From positions 1 to 64,000 of the forward strand of contig JAJQOW010000022.1 in assembly GCA_037975125.1 (NCBI GenBank): a stretch of 64,000 nt of DNA, written 5' to 3'. Position 1 is the first letter of the stretch. Every line of letters starts with the position of its first letter. This stretch comes from Latrodectus hesperus. Lineage: Eukaryota > Arthropoda > Arachnida > Araneae > Theridiidae. Of this stretch, positions 12,470 through 22,350 are shown piece after piece. The translations under genes and the position numbers were made by a program. Below the pieces are notes generated by a model. That model saw only the letters and a program-made list of their open reading frames with translations, was not told the DNA's origin and did no database searches.

Positions 12470-12870
12470 TCTTATACTTCAAGTTGTATGATGCTCTTTT
12501 GGGGAATCGCGAAGGATAATTTATTACAAACGTTGCTAATTGTTGAGAGTTTTTGATTAAATGGAATCTGCCAATAGTCTTTCGCTAAATCGATGAAGGT
12601 AATAAATTTAGCTCTTGAAATATTTTCAATCCTTTCCTCAATATCAGGCGTTGGAAATGCTCCGTTTCTATACTGTCATTTAGCTTTCTATAGTCAGTCT
12701 CGGTTCTCTACGAGCTACTTTTATTAATATCTAAGGTGCAGTGTAATTTGATATTACTAATTTAATAATTTTATTAGATGACATTTATGTCAGTTTTCAA
12801 AATCTCATTTAGTCGGAGTGACATTCTATGTGCTCTTGCACGTACTGGTTTATTTGAAATCTGTTCAATA
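12470..12870 (-). pseudogene. gypsy reverse transcriptase, N-terminal fragment
   Basis: Minus-strand translation in shifting frames gives the NKPVRARAHRMS motif, which precedes gypsy RT. A damaged WRLCIDYRKLN-like region follows, then FITFIDLAKDYWQIP, which is RT motif A with its catalytic Asp. The fragment stops before the YxDD box. It would copy the element's RNA to DNA, but it is too truncated to work. Its position after the integrase C-terminus is the unusual feature. Confidence 0.7.
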
Positions 12871-13029
12871 TCGTCCTCTTCAACATTTATTAATTAAAGT
12901 TCATTAAAAAGCATGTCAGAGCATTTACATGATAATTCGCTTAAAATTTGAACCTATTCTTTACTTAATATCTCTAAATTATTATTTTGAATTAATACAG
13001 AGCAATTAAAAACATTGGGATTGTTTTCA

Positions 13030-13440
13030 ATAAACGGAAATTATATTTCTAAATCTGGAAGACCTTTCATTTCGTTTACTTCAACAAGATTTATATCATT
13101 GATAAATTTGTGATATCTTTTTATTTGGTAAAGAAACAATATAGTTAGTATCAAAGATCTGAGATTCAATTGTTTCTGGGCCATGTCATTGTTAACAGCT
13201 AATTTAATTGCAGAAGAAGGTGCCAACACAAGAATTTAACTTCCTTCTTTAAATTCTAATTTAATACTGTTCCTGTGATAGTGAGTTATTCGCTTTTCTT
13301 GACATTCTTTCATTTTGACCACTCCTGGATTTTGACATCGTTCCAGTCGATTAATAAGGTTTCTTCTTAAGATTGGGTCTGTATGTCATTGGCACATCTG
13401 CTTTAATCAGCATTTTGTACCATTAACTCCAAACCCAATG
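13030..13440 (-). pseudogene. gypsy integrase, C-terminal region
   Basis: Minus-strand frames contain a region resembling the integrase C-terminal module: VGTF/LAPSSAIKLA, a damaged GPY/F-like segment, and a HINDIN-type motif that usually closes gypsy integrases. It adjoins the LINE insertion on one side and the RT linker on the other. The frame is broken several times. Confidence 0.55.
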
Positions 13441-14280
13441 TTTCCTAGTTCCAGTTGCTCGGGTAACCCACTTTATTAATAAAGCCCGATATATAACCCT
13501 TTAATGGAGTCTAGGTGTAACTCTCTAGTATGGATAATGCCTAAAGAAGTTAATCTAGGGAGGGGGCAAGAGCCTCGCATTCGTAAATGATATGCTTGGC
13601 CGTTTCCTCTTGCGTATAACATTTCCTGCAGATAGGGTCCTGCTGAAACAGTCCCATTTTATGAAGCTGTTTTCTAAAATAGTAGTGCCCAGTTATGAAG
13701 CCTACGATTAAACGTATCTTCTGCCTGGAGCATCTTAGAATTTCAGAGGCAATCCTCGCTGATGATCCACAGATGATTCTGGTCAGAGAGTCAGTCATGT
13801 TAGCGATAGCTTCCTGATTTTCACCAGAAGAAGATGGTTTGGAGATCATTTCTACCCCCTGTGAAGGATTCATTGCTACCCCTTCACTAGATTGCCTCTG
13901 AGTTTCCTTGTCTTTTTCACCAAGGTCTACTTTAGAGGCTTCACCTGCAAATGCAGAAAAGTTAATTGTTTCTCGTGTCTTTTCAGCCATAAGATAACAA
14001 TAAGCTCAGGTAATATGACAGTCCACCCAGCATTGCCTGAGTTACTGGGCAAGGCAAAAAAGCTCTAGAAGTTTGCCTGGCAACTAGAGGCTCCGTTAAG
14101 ACACCATTACCGCGGTGCCAAATAACCCTATGCACGGGTCGCATAACACCAGGGCTTACGGGAGCTGGTTCACGGCCTCTGATTCTATATTCAAGGCTAT
14201 CCTGTCATTCCTACAGGACATTCGGCTATCCACCACCTGCCGACGCGCCTGGTAGCTGCTCAAACCCCAGGAGTAATAAG
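13441..14280 (-). mobile_element. internally deleted LINE inserted in the gypsy integrase
   Basis: An 840-bp GC-richer block separates two parts of the gypsy integrase. On the minus strand it starts with a 5'-UTR-like leader (14280-13991), then an ORF1-like start, then directly the C-terminal end of a LINE ORF2 and a 3' UTR ending near 13441. Nearly all of ORF1 and ORF2 is missing, so it is a non-autonomous deletion derivative. Target duplications could not be defined. Confidence 0.7.
13550..13990 (-). CDS. chimeric LINE ORF (ORF1 start joined to ORF2 C-terminus)
   Basis: A 146-codon open frame with no internal stop. Residues 1 to about 65 are hydrophilic and Ser/Glu/Lys-rich, resembling the start of a LINE ORF1. 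From about residue 70 the sequence matches the C-terminal tail of RNase H-bearing LINE ORF2 proteins: the LIVGFITGHYYFRKQLHKMG region followed by a CxxC...H...C zinc motif (CRKC...KHIIYEC). No endonuclease, RT or RNase H remains. Whether it is translated is unknown. The intact frame across the junction may be chance, or may mean the deletion derivative spread by retrotransposition. Confidence 0.6.
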   Translation of the reverse strand: MAEKTRETINFSAFAGEASKVDLGEKDKETQRQSSEGVAMNPSQGVEMISKPSSSGENQEAIANMTDSLTRIICGSSARIASEILRCSRQKIRLIVGFITGHYYFRKQLHKMGLFQQDPICRKCYTQEETAKHIIYECEALAPSLD

Positions 14281-14282
14281 GT

Positions 14283-14874
14283 TTAAAACATATTTAACAG
14301 AATTTTGATCTTTTTCAGGCTGTAACCAATGTTCATAAAGTAAGGTAATTGTTTTAACGTTTTTACGTTCTTAGGTGTTAACGTTTTTACATAAACGAAT
14401 TCTGCAGGGCTAAATCCGGTTGACTCATTAATTATATTTAATAAAGCAAATACATCTGCATGATTTTGGGGCTCCGAATCTAAGGAAGTTTCTAAACATA
14501 ATACTCTAAGCACATTCGTTTTGCAGTTTTGTGGGCCTTTTCAATTGGGTTACTTTGTGGATGATATACAGAACTATGTGTTAGGACTTAAAGATATCGT
14601 CTATAAAACAATTACAAATATTTATTTGAGCTCTATTGCTTGACGCTGCACTGACTATACCGCTCAATTTCAATTCTGAATCAAAATTTTTTAGTGTGAA
14701 ACAAGAGCGTAGGAGGTAGCCATGGTTTGAGCACTTATCGCTTGACGAACAAGGCGGCAACAAATATGCATTACTTTTATTCCAAACCTCACAAGAAACT
14801 GTAGTTATAACACTCATAAGCAAAGTTTCTTGATCATGTTGGATCTCTTTAGGTAAGCCCATTCCGCCAAACAT
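14283..14874 (-). pseudogene. gypsy integrase core, broken
   Basis: Two overlapping-frame pieces are recognisable. The first contains GLPKEIQHDQ, corresponding to the second catalytic Asp region (GxPxxIxSDxG), with the Ser replaced by His. The second contains INESTGFSPAEFVY, the conserved NxSxGxSPxxLVYG box. In life the enzyme joins element DNA to the genome. Frameshifts and the LINE inserted after it show that it is dead. Confidence 0.8.
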
Positions 14875-15172
14875 TTTTAGGAAAGTATCAACACTTGATG
14901 TGCTCTTGTTTTAAGAAACAGGAAATTTGAAACGTACAGTTTGTAGATTTCGAAACACAATATCTGATGGATTTTTTCATGACAAGTAGCGCGACATTGC
15001 CACAATTTTTAGATTTCAATGGCTGGAATTAATCTGTCAACAAGATGGTATATTCTTATTTCAAGGGTTGGATTTAACCGCCTTCTCTCCTTCTATTTCA
15101 TGGATTGGAATTGACACATAATTGGAAAAACTTGTTTTTTGACCAAGATAACTAGATTCTTCTTCCAAAGGC

Positions 15173-15364
15173 CCCTCAGGGGCTTACCTTCTTCAGGTAA
15201 ATATGGGTGTCGCAATCCCAAGGTACCCTAGCGATCTGTCCTCTTCTTTCTTTTCTTCTCCTTTCCATCCCTCAGGGGTTTACCTTCTTTAGGTAAATAT
15301 GGGTGTCGCTATCCTAAGGTACCCTAGCGATCTTTATCCTCTTCTCCTCTACTTTTCTTTCTTT
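15173..15364 (+). repeat. two tandem 96-bp units in the LINE 5' UTR
   Basis: The segment ccctcaggggcttaccttct occurs at the element start and again 96 bp later with a few substitutions. Each unit contains ggtaaatatgggtgtcg, aaggtaccctagcgatct and a pyrimidine-rich tail. The diverged relative at 43193 has a single unit. Tandem 5' units are known promoters in other LINEs (for example mouse L1), so a promoter role is a reasonable inference here. Confidence 0.85.
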
Positions 15365-15825
15365 CTTTTCCTATTCTTTGTCGTCGTCGAGATCAAGACT
15401 TCTTGCTTATGTTGTATCTTGCTTTTCAATGGGTCTTACGTCCATTTTTTTCTTTGGTCTTCCACCCCATATGTTGGCCGTGTATGGCGTCCCGTAAGGA
15501 GGAAATTGGTGTCCTGGGGTCCCTTAGCGTTCCCTTTGGCCCAGGCTTCTCTGTAGACGGGTGGCTGGAGTGAGCCCGCTCTCAGTCAACCGGCTGGTGC
15601 TATGTTAGGAATGTTTTACCCCTTGCATGGTGCTGTAGGGCTAGTCCTGCATTCTGGGTTGTGCGGACATGCTCGCTAGATCCTCAACCCAACATGTAGT
15701 ACTATATCCTGGTGATACCCCTAAGGTAAGTGCCGAGGCTGGCTATTGCCAGAGCCGGTAACTGCCTTCCCTTGTTGGGCTCTGTGATGGGCGGGGGCCC
15801 ACTGGGATGAACTTTTCTCTTTCTC
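15365..15825 (+). promoter_or_regulatory. remainder of the LINE 5' untranslated region
   Basis: A GC-richer leader between the 96-bp units and the ORF1 start. It is homologous in patches (aagtgccgaggct and the gggcgg...cc segment just before ORF1) to the leader of the second I-like LINE at about 43260-43940, so it is part of the element. The open frame at 15299-15556 shows no protein family signature. Confidence 0.65.
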
Positions 15826-16944
15826 ATGGGTCCAAAAAATTCTGGCCACGGCGAGGGCCTTAACTCGTCACAAATTGATAGTAAATTTGACAGAATTGGA
15901 AATGTTTACCCAAAGTTCATATTAATACAGAACAACGAGGGCATGCTTAAGCAAATGTCACCTTTCAAAATTCTCAAACAGATTAAGGCAGTTGCAGGAG
16001 AACCTAGTAATGTAAAAAAGCTAAGATCCGGAGATTTACTAATCGAGAGCTCATCTGCTCAACAATCAAAGTCTCTTTTATCTTTAAAAGTTTTTGGAGA
16101 AATTCCCATCATAGCCTCAAGTCATAAATCACTTAATCAATGTCGTGGTGTAATTTCAGAGATAGACCTTTTATCAGTATCTGAAACTGAGATCCTGGAA
16201 GAATTAAAAGACCAAAGAGTTTGCAATGTCCGTCGAATCACCATCCATCGAGGTGAAGAAATTTTCCCCACAAAAAACTTGATATTAACTTTTGACTGTC
16301 CTAATCTTCCCAATTCAATAAAAGCAGGTTACCTGAATTGTCCTGTAAGACCTTATATTCCAAACCCCATACGATGCTTTAATTGTAATAGATTTGGACA
16401 CTCTAAAATGTTTTGCAGATCAAAAGCTACATGTACTCGATGCTCAAGTCTGGAACACCAGGAATCTGACTGTAAATCTGAACCATTTTGTATAAACTGT
16501 AAAGAAAATCATAGCGCATCTTCTAAGACCTGCTCACACTGGCAACATGAAAAAGAAATTCAACGGATAAAAACGACGCGAAAAATCTCATATCAAGAAG
16601 CTAAGAAACAACTTCAAAATACAACAATTAATTTCAAGAAACCATATGCCCATGTACTGAAAAAAACAGTATCAACTGCTGTACAAACAGACACCTCATC
16701 AATCACCTTTTTTAAACCTGAAACACAAAGCAAACCTACTACAGGGAAGTCCATATTTATAAAGCCACAAAAAACAAGTGACTCGGATAACAGAAAAAAG
16801 CTTAAGATTAAAGATCAATCAAATGTAACTGCTTCTAAAACCAGCCTTCCTACAGACAGCCATAGTGATATGGATACTGATATTGATAATTTTGAGTTGA
16901 TTGCGAAGAACAGATCACGTCACCGTAAAAAGAACCCTTCATAA
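15826..16944 (+). CDS. LINE ORF1 (Gag-like nucleic acid-binding protein)
   Basis: A 372-residue intact protein that in this family packages the LINE RNA into a ribonucleoprotein. Residues about 29-110 (KFILIQNN through the CRGVIS region) resemble the RRM-like fold of I/Jockey ORF1. Three zinc knuckles follow: CFNCNRFGHSKMFC (about 184-197, CX2CX4HX4C), CTRCSSLEHQESDC (about 203-216, same spacing) and CINCKENHSASSKTC (about 222-236, CX2CX3HX6C). The C-terminal 130 residues are basic and Ser/Thr-rich. The stop TAA overlaps the ATG of ORF2 by one base (TAATG). The start chosen is the first Met after the leader (MGPKNSGH). No lesion is visible. Confidence 0.93.
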   Translation: MGPKNSGHGEGLNSSQIDSKFDRIGNVYPKFILIQNNEGMLKQMSPFKILKQIKAVAGEPSNVKKLRSGDLLIESSSAQQSKSLLSLKVFGEIPIIASSHKSLNQCRGVISEIDLLSVSETEILEELKDQRVCNVRRITIHRGEEIFPTKNLILTFDCPNLPNSIKAGYLNCPVRPYIPNPIRCFNCNRFGHSKMFCRSKATCTRCSSLEHQESDCKSEPFCINCKENHSASSKTCSHWQHEKEIQRIKTTRKISYQEAKKQLQNTTINFKKPYAHVLKKTVSTAVQTDTSSITFFKPETQSKPTTGKSIFIKPQKTSDSDNRKKLKIKDQSNVTASKTSLPTDSHSDMDTDIDNFELIAKNRSRHRKKNPS

Positions 16945-19900
16945 TGGTGGTTCTTCTTTCTTGGAATTGCCGTGGACTCCGCACGCATATATCTGACATT
17001 AAAGACATAATAAATTCATACTCTCCTGCTTGTCTAACACTCCAAGAAACCAACTTGAAATCTCATACTACTTGGAAAATAAAAGGTTACACGCCTTATC
17101 GAATGGACATACCTGATGATTCTGTATCAGGAGGGGTGTGCATTCTTGCTTCGAATAACTACCCCCACACAGTATTTCCATTACGTACTTCGCTGCAAGC
17201 TGTGGCAGTTGAGATACACATTAATTTTCGAATCACTGTCTGTAACATCTACTTACCACCACGTAATGTCATTCCCCAAAGCAACTTAAATAAACTATTG
17301 CAGCAACTTCCCGTCCCTTATATATTAATAGGTGATTTTAATGGTCATAGTGCTCTGTGGGGAAGCACTAATACAAATTCTCGAGGACGACAAATTGAGC
17401 AACTGATAACTGATCACTGCCTCTGTCTGCTAAATAACGATGAAAAAACTCACTTTCATGCTCCTACGAAAACATTTCATTCCATAGATTTGGCTATTTG
17501 CTCTCCTATTTTATTTCCTCATCTGGACTTGACCACTGAAAATGATTTGTATAACAGTGACCATTTTCCTGTAATCCTTACTTTTGCTGATCCACCTTCT
17601 AATGGCTTACAACCTACAACCTTTAAGTATCACAAGGCAGACTGGCATTCTTTTGCAGAACTGGCAGTTATTACAGAAGAAATGATTACAAACACTGATA
17701 TAAATGATGCTGTTATTAAAGCTACAAATACTATTATGAAAGCTGCTGAAATATCCATTCCAAAATACTCCTCTCGTCCTCGAAAACTGCGGAAACCCTG
17801 GTGGAATGAAACCTGTGCAAAAACCTATCGTGAACAAAAAAAGTTTTGGAATATTTTTCGAAGACATCCTACCACCAATAATCTAATTATCTTTAAAAAA
17901 GCAAAGGCTGTAGCCCGCAAGATTCGCCGTCAAAGTCAAAGGGACTCTTGGATACGATATACATCAAATATTACATCTAGCACTCCTAGCAAGCTTGTTT
18001 GGAAAAAGGTGAAAGCAGCTAATGGCTTGTACCAAGAATTCTCTTTCCCGATATTGACTACTAACACTGCAGTTTATTCTTCTCCCGAGGATGTAGTTAA
18101 TAAAATTGGCGAAGCATTTTCTAGTGTGTCCAAATCTGACTCTTACACACCTTTTTTCCAAGAGTATAAGAGTCGTACTGAGCAGATCAACATAAATTTT
18201 AATAATTCTGAACAGTTACCTTACAACTACGAATTTCACATGTATGAACTACAGAAGGCTCTATCCAAAACCCATAATACCAGCCCAGGTCCCGATGGAA
18301 TTACTTATCAAATGCTCCGCCATCTAAGACCAGTCTCTCTCACCAATATCCTGCTCCTCTTCAACAGAATCTGGCAGGAAAATACTTTCCCTTCTATGTG
18401 GCAAGAAGCAATAGTCATCCCCATCCTAAAACCAGGAAAAGACCCTAAAGACCCTTTAAGTTATCGTCCTATAGCCTTAACAAGCTGCCTTTGTAAAACG
18501 ATGGAACGCATGGTAAATAACCGTCTTGTTTTTTACTTAGAAAACAATAGGTGTATACCTCAGCAGCAAAGTGGCTTCCGTCAGGGTAGATCTACGTTAG
18601 ACAATATTATTAATTTGGAAAATGACGTTAGAACTGCTTTCGTTCGTAGGAACCATCTTGTATCAGTATTCTTAGATATTGAGAAGGCCTATGATAGAAC
18701 CTGGCGCTATGGTATTATTCGGACCTTACATGGTTTTAATCTCCGTGGTAACCTACCACTTTTTATTCAAAACTTCCTACAAAAAGAAGTTTTAAAGTGC
18801 GCATTGGGTCTGTTTTGTCTAGATCCTTTGTTCAAACTGAGGGCGTCCCTCAGGGTAGTGTACTTAGTGTTACATTATTTATTGTTTTTATTTCCAATGT
18901 TTTATCTATATTACCTTCTTGTATTAAAAGTACACTTTACGTAGATGACTTACAAATTTCCTGTCAAGGTTCAGATATACATTCAATTGAACGACAACTA
19001 CAGATGGCTGTAAATCAAATTACTGATTGGTGTGACAAAAATGGCTATACCATTTCACCAAGTAAGAGCAGTTGCATTCATTTTTGTAGGAAACGTGGCC
19101 TTCACCCTGATCCGAATATCCAACTTCAGGAGGTATCCATTCCTGTTGTTAATGAGATACGATACCTTGGGGTAATTTTTGATAACAGACTTACCTTCTT
19201 GCCCCATATATTACATTTGCGCAAAAAGTGCGAAAGATCTCTTAACATACTAAAAGTTCTTTCCAATACTTCTTGGGGTGCTGATCGAACCTCATTGTGC
19301 AGAATATACCAGTCTATCATATTGTCCCGTATCGATTATGGCAGTGTGGCTTATGGTTCAGCTTCAAAGTCTGCCCTAAAATGGTTAGACCCAATTCATC
19401 ACGCTGCACTTCGTATCTGTAGTGGAGCGTTTCGTACCTCACCTGTCGACAGTCTCTATGTTAACTGCAACATACCTCCTTTAAAACTACGACGCATTAA
19501 GCTTTCCCTTAATTATTATTTCAAGACTTTTTCTACTCTAAACCATCCACTAAGGTCTGCAAGAGTTGACTCTGCGTTAAAGAGACTTTTTAACGCTCGC
19601 CCTTCTTGCACTCCTCCCTTTTATGCTAGGATTCAACCTCTTATAGAGGAAGCTGGTCTTCATTTGACTCCAGTTGAGATTGCTGACTACAATAGTATTC
19701 CCCCATGGGCTTTTCCACAAATATGCTGTCTAAACAACTTTTCTCTGTTTAGTAAAGAACATACTGATCCCATAATTTTCAAACAAATTTATGGTAATCA
19801 TCGGAATCAATTTCATGATTACTTCCCAATCTTTACTGATGGATCAAAAACAGAAAGACATGTCGGCTGTGGCATAGTTTATGGCACTAAAATCTATAGC

Positions 19901-20617
19901 TATTGTCTTTCGTCAGTCTGTTCTGTTTACACTGCTGAAATTGTTGCCATTTTGAAAGCTCTTAACATAATCAAGTGCTCTCGCAGCCGCAAATTCTGCA
20001 TTTATACTGACAGTATGAGCATTATGAAACAGCTTAATTTTCCTCAACATTTTCATCCCCTGATTAATAAAATCTTAGTTTTGTTAAATGAAATGTCTCA
20101 TAATGGTTTCGAAATATTGTTTTGCTGGATACCTAGTCATGTCGGTATTACTGGCAATGAATTAGCAGACTTAGCTGCTAAAGAAGGTAAAGACCCTATA
20201 GACCAAGCAATCCCTTATGCCGATATCAAGCATTCAATCTCTGTATATACGCATTCTATTTGGCAGAATTCTTGGAATACGCAAGTAACAAACAAACTTT
20301 TCTGTGTTAAACCTCACATTCGGAACTGGAGTAATATCTCATACAGACGTGCTGACGTTATTTTATCCAGACTTCGAATCGGTCATACTCGTTTGACACA
20401 TAGTTACATTTTATTTAAGGAACCTGCACCTCTGTGTTCGAGTTGTAAAATAGTTTTAACTGTATATCATATCTTAATTGAATGTCCTAATTTTAACCAT
20501 CTTCGTCTTACCTTTTTCCACAACACTGTCTTAAATTTACTGGACTTGATTGGGGAAATACCTCATTCAAATCTCTTTGCTTTTTTAAGGACTATCAGAA
20601 TTTTGCACTGCTTATAA
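16944..20617 (+). pseudogene. LINE ORF2 (APE endonuclease - reverse transcriptase - RNase H), one frameshift
   Basis: The enzyme nicks the target, reverse-transcribes the LINE RNA onto it and removes RNA. The N-terminal APE domain (residues 1 to about 220) keeps LSWNCRGL, LQETN, GDFNGHSALWG and SDHFPV. RT keeps PGPDGITYQML, SYRPIALTS, SGFRQGRSTLD and FLDIEKAYD (motif A). After the shift come GVPQGSVL (motif B) and TLYVDDLQI (motif C). RNase H keeps FTDGSK, AEIVAIL, IYTDSMS and HVGITGNELAD. A C-terminal CSSC...H...C motif follows. The frame changes at a run of five A residues (18781-18785). One missing A explains it and would otherwise leave about 1,224 codons open, so a sequencing or assembly error is possible. 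Start is the ATG in TAATG. Confidence 0.92.
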
Positions 20618-20808
20618 CGCATTCTCTTTACTCTAAAAAAATTTTTAATAAGATTCAATTTTATAGTCTTTTACCGCAATAAACTTGTTTGCCAATTTTA
20701 TAATGGATATTTTATTCTGATTTCAAAAAATTTTTAAACTTTTGCTCGGTGCAGTATGTCCTTTTTGGATTTTGCGCCAGAAAAAGACAATCACTCACCC
20801 ACTCACTT
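20618..20808 (+). other. LINE 3' untranslated region and end
   Basis: AT-rich 3' UTR ending with ttgcgccagaaaaag and a short caatcactcacccactcac tail before the target duplication. The ttgcgccag block recurs at the end of the second I-like LINE (about 46733), which supports it as a conserved 3' end. There is no long poly(A). Confidence 0.7.
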
Positions 20809-20820
20809 TTCTTCCAAAGG

Positions 20821-21405
20821 TTGGAATTAAACAAAATTTTAAACACTCTTTACAAACCAAGCTAGTGGAAAATTGTTATTTTGATTCCAAGGACTGCGCT
20901 CTAAGTCATAAAACTATAAATATAAATATTGAAATTTCTAGATTTAAAGACAAATATCTCTGCATAGCGTTAAATTTTGTTAAATATTTATATTCAGTTC
21001 ATATATAGAAGTGAAAATGAACAAACACTTAAAGGTAAAAAAATGCAATTCTTTTTTTTTTTCGTATAAAAATTGTTAATTGATAATTTCATTAATCAAT
21101 TAACGGAATTTTTTTAATAGATTATTAATTTATATTTAATACCATAAAAAGGTAATTTTTACTTCCTTGCTTATTATATAATATCTTTTATATCTTACCT
21201 ATTTTTTCTGGGATGCTATTTTTAATCAAACTTTGAAATAAACTAATTTTAAAACTATGCATGCTTTGGTTGTCATTTTAAAAATGTTTATAGAAACTAA
21301 ACGAGTTCAATAATTTAATTTTTCGGTAAGTAAATAAAATTTCTCATTAACTATTTAGTTTAAAGATTATAACTAAATCCTTTGATTCTGTTTATTGCAT
21401 CTATA
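20821..21405. other. AT-rich DNA with a small hairpin
   Basis: No gene is visible. A 10-bp inverted repeat (gttaattgat / atcaattaac) spans 21075-21104. The 88-codon open frame at 20742-21008 straddles the LINE edge and has no family features. Confidence 0.4.
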
Positions 21406-21418
21406 AATTGTTTTAATT

Positions 21419-21541
21419 CCTATAAATGGGTACCTGTGGCTTGTGTGTACTGAGGAAGTCGGACCCCACATCAAGATATGATTCAGTTGGGAAAGTGGAG
21501 CAGCGCACCCCATAATGCCAGCCTAGCTGGCACAAAGTAAC
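21419..21541. mobile_element. short retroposed insertion with hairpin end
   Basis: A 123-bp GC-richer block sits exactly between two copies of aattgttttaatt (21406-21418 and 21542-21554), a 13-bp target duplication. It ends in a small stem-loop (gccag-cctag-ctggc) followed by acaaagtaac, which looks like a LINE or SINE 3' end. If read on the plus strand it is a 3'-terminal fragment of an unknown retrotransposon. I could not name the family. Confidence 0.75.
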
Positions 21542-21814
21542 AATTGTTTTAATTTTAAAAAGTAATTCGATTTAATACTTGTCCAAACAATTGCTTTCCT
21601 TTAATTCTTAACAAAATGCTGCAAAATTTTTACGAACCTCTAATTTACGATCATTCACGGTTTTACGAAATAGTCACTGATCCCTGACAGCGTATATTGA
21701 CGTAATGTTAATTTTAAATCCTCTTTACGAACTGGATCACTGAAAAACCTTTTTTATGTATTTTTTTCAAGAGTTTTATTTGCTTTTATTTCTTTACCTT
21801 CTGATCTTTTATGT

Positions 21815-22350
21815 TTTCTTTGTTATAATTGAGATCCTGAGTATGACACATTATTACCATTCTCATTGACTTAAAATATCCATCACATCAGATAACGTTT
21901 TATCCACGTCACATTGTATTGAGACGGCGTCGTAAATACGACTTGACGAATTTCCTGCTTGCCGTCAAATCACATTCTTCGAGTGACAGCAAACAAGGCG
22001 AAGTTCAGCATCGAATTTCTGAGAAAGCTATCGAAGCTCATTTTGTTAATGAAACGATTTAGTTTGCCGAGCTGGCAGCCGTATGATTAGCGCTCTTGCC
22101 TTCGGTTCAACAGTTCGTGGGTTCGAAACCCACCTTGGGCATGGATGTTTGTAGTGGTTCGGAATCCACTTTAAACCGTAAGTCCCGGTCTAATTAGCAC
22201 TCGTGTACAAAAAATGACCGTTGAGCGACAAACAAACCAAACTTTATGGTTAGATTAAAGCGGCAAGGACGATTTAAAATTTTAAAACTTTCTTTAATTA
22301 ATAGAATTCTAAATTGATAATTGCAATGTTCATTTTCTTATTTAATGGTT
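21815..22350 (+). repeat. dispersed ORF-containing repeat, copy 1 (partner at 46860-47310, minus)
   Basis: The sequence from gagatcctgag through acctttaatagaatt-like flanks aligns with the minus strand of 46860-47310. The translated block around ITFYPRHIVLRRRRKYDL and KSHSSSDSKQGEVQHRISE matches copy 2 residue by residue with conservative changes and an in-frame 3-bp deletion. After AHFVNETI the copy stops, a SINE-A occupies 22066-22242, and homology resumes at ctttatggttagattaaag. About 120 bp present in copy 2 is missing here. The protein family was not recognised. Confidence 0.7.
22066..22242 (+). mobile_element. SINE-A without target duplication, replacing part of a repeat
   Basis: A near-consensus SINE-A with one B-box change (ggttcgaaacc). 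The two flanks, gatttagttt and ctttatggtt, do not form a duplication. Comparison with the copy at 47 kb shows that about 120 bp of the host repeat is absent exactly where the SINE sits. This suggests insertion coupled to a deletion. Confidence 0.85.

Larger units (their letters stand above)
12460..15159 (-). mobile_element. Ty3/gypsy retrotransposon relic with integrase upstream of reverse transcriptase
   Basis: Read on the minus strand, the recognisable pieces occur in this order: integrase core (14874-14283), integrase C-terminal region (about 13440-13040), a linker, then the start of reverse transcriptase (about 12870-12470). Standard gypsy pol order is protease-RT-RNase H-integrase, so here integrase comes first, as described for Gmr1-like gypsy elements. 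Gag, protease, RNase H and both LTRs were not found. A LINE derivative (about 13441-14280) splits the integrase, and the intact LINE begins at 15172, where this relic fades. Many frameshifts and stops mark it as old. Confidence 0.75.
15172..20808 (+). mobile_element. near-intact I-like LINE (non-LTR retrotransposon)
   Basis: A 5.6-kb element carries 5' UTR, ORF1, ORF2 and 3' UTR, all on the plus strand. The 12-bp direct repeat ttcttccaaagg at 15160-15171 and 20809-20820 marks a target-site duplication and gives the ends. The element is full length because the 5' UTR units start immediately after the duplication. APE endonuclease plus RT plus RNase H, with three zinc knuckles in ORF1, places it in the I/Jockey superfamily, closest in layout to I-like clades. 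A degenerate relative lies at 43190-46770. Only one disabling lesion was seen (A-run at 18781-18785), so it is young. Confidence 0.93.

Noticed and set aside
17607..18161. Minus-strand open frames inside LINE ORF2
   Set aside because: They are antisense shadows of the strongly supported plus-strand ORF2.
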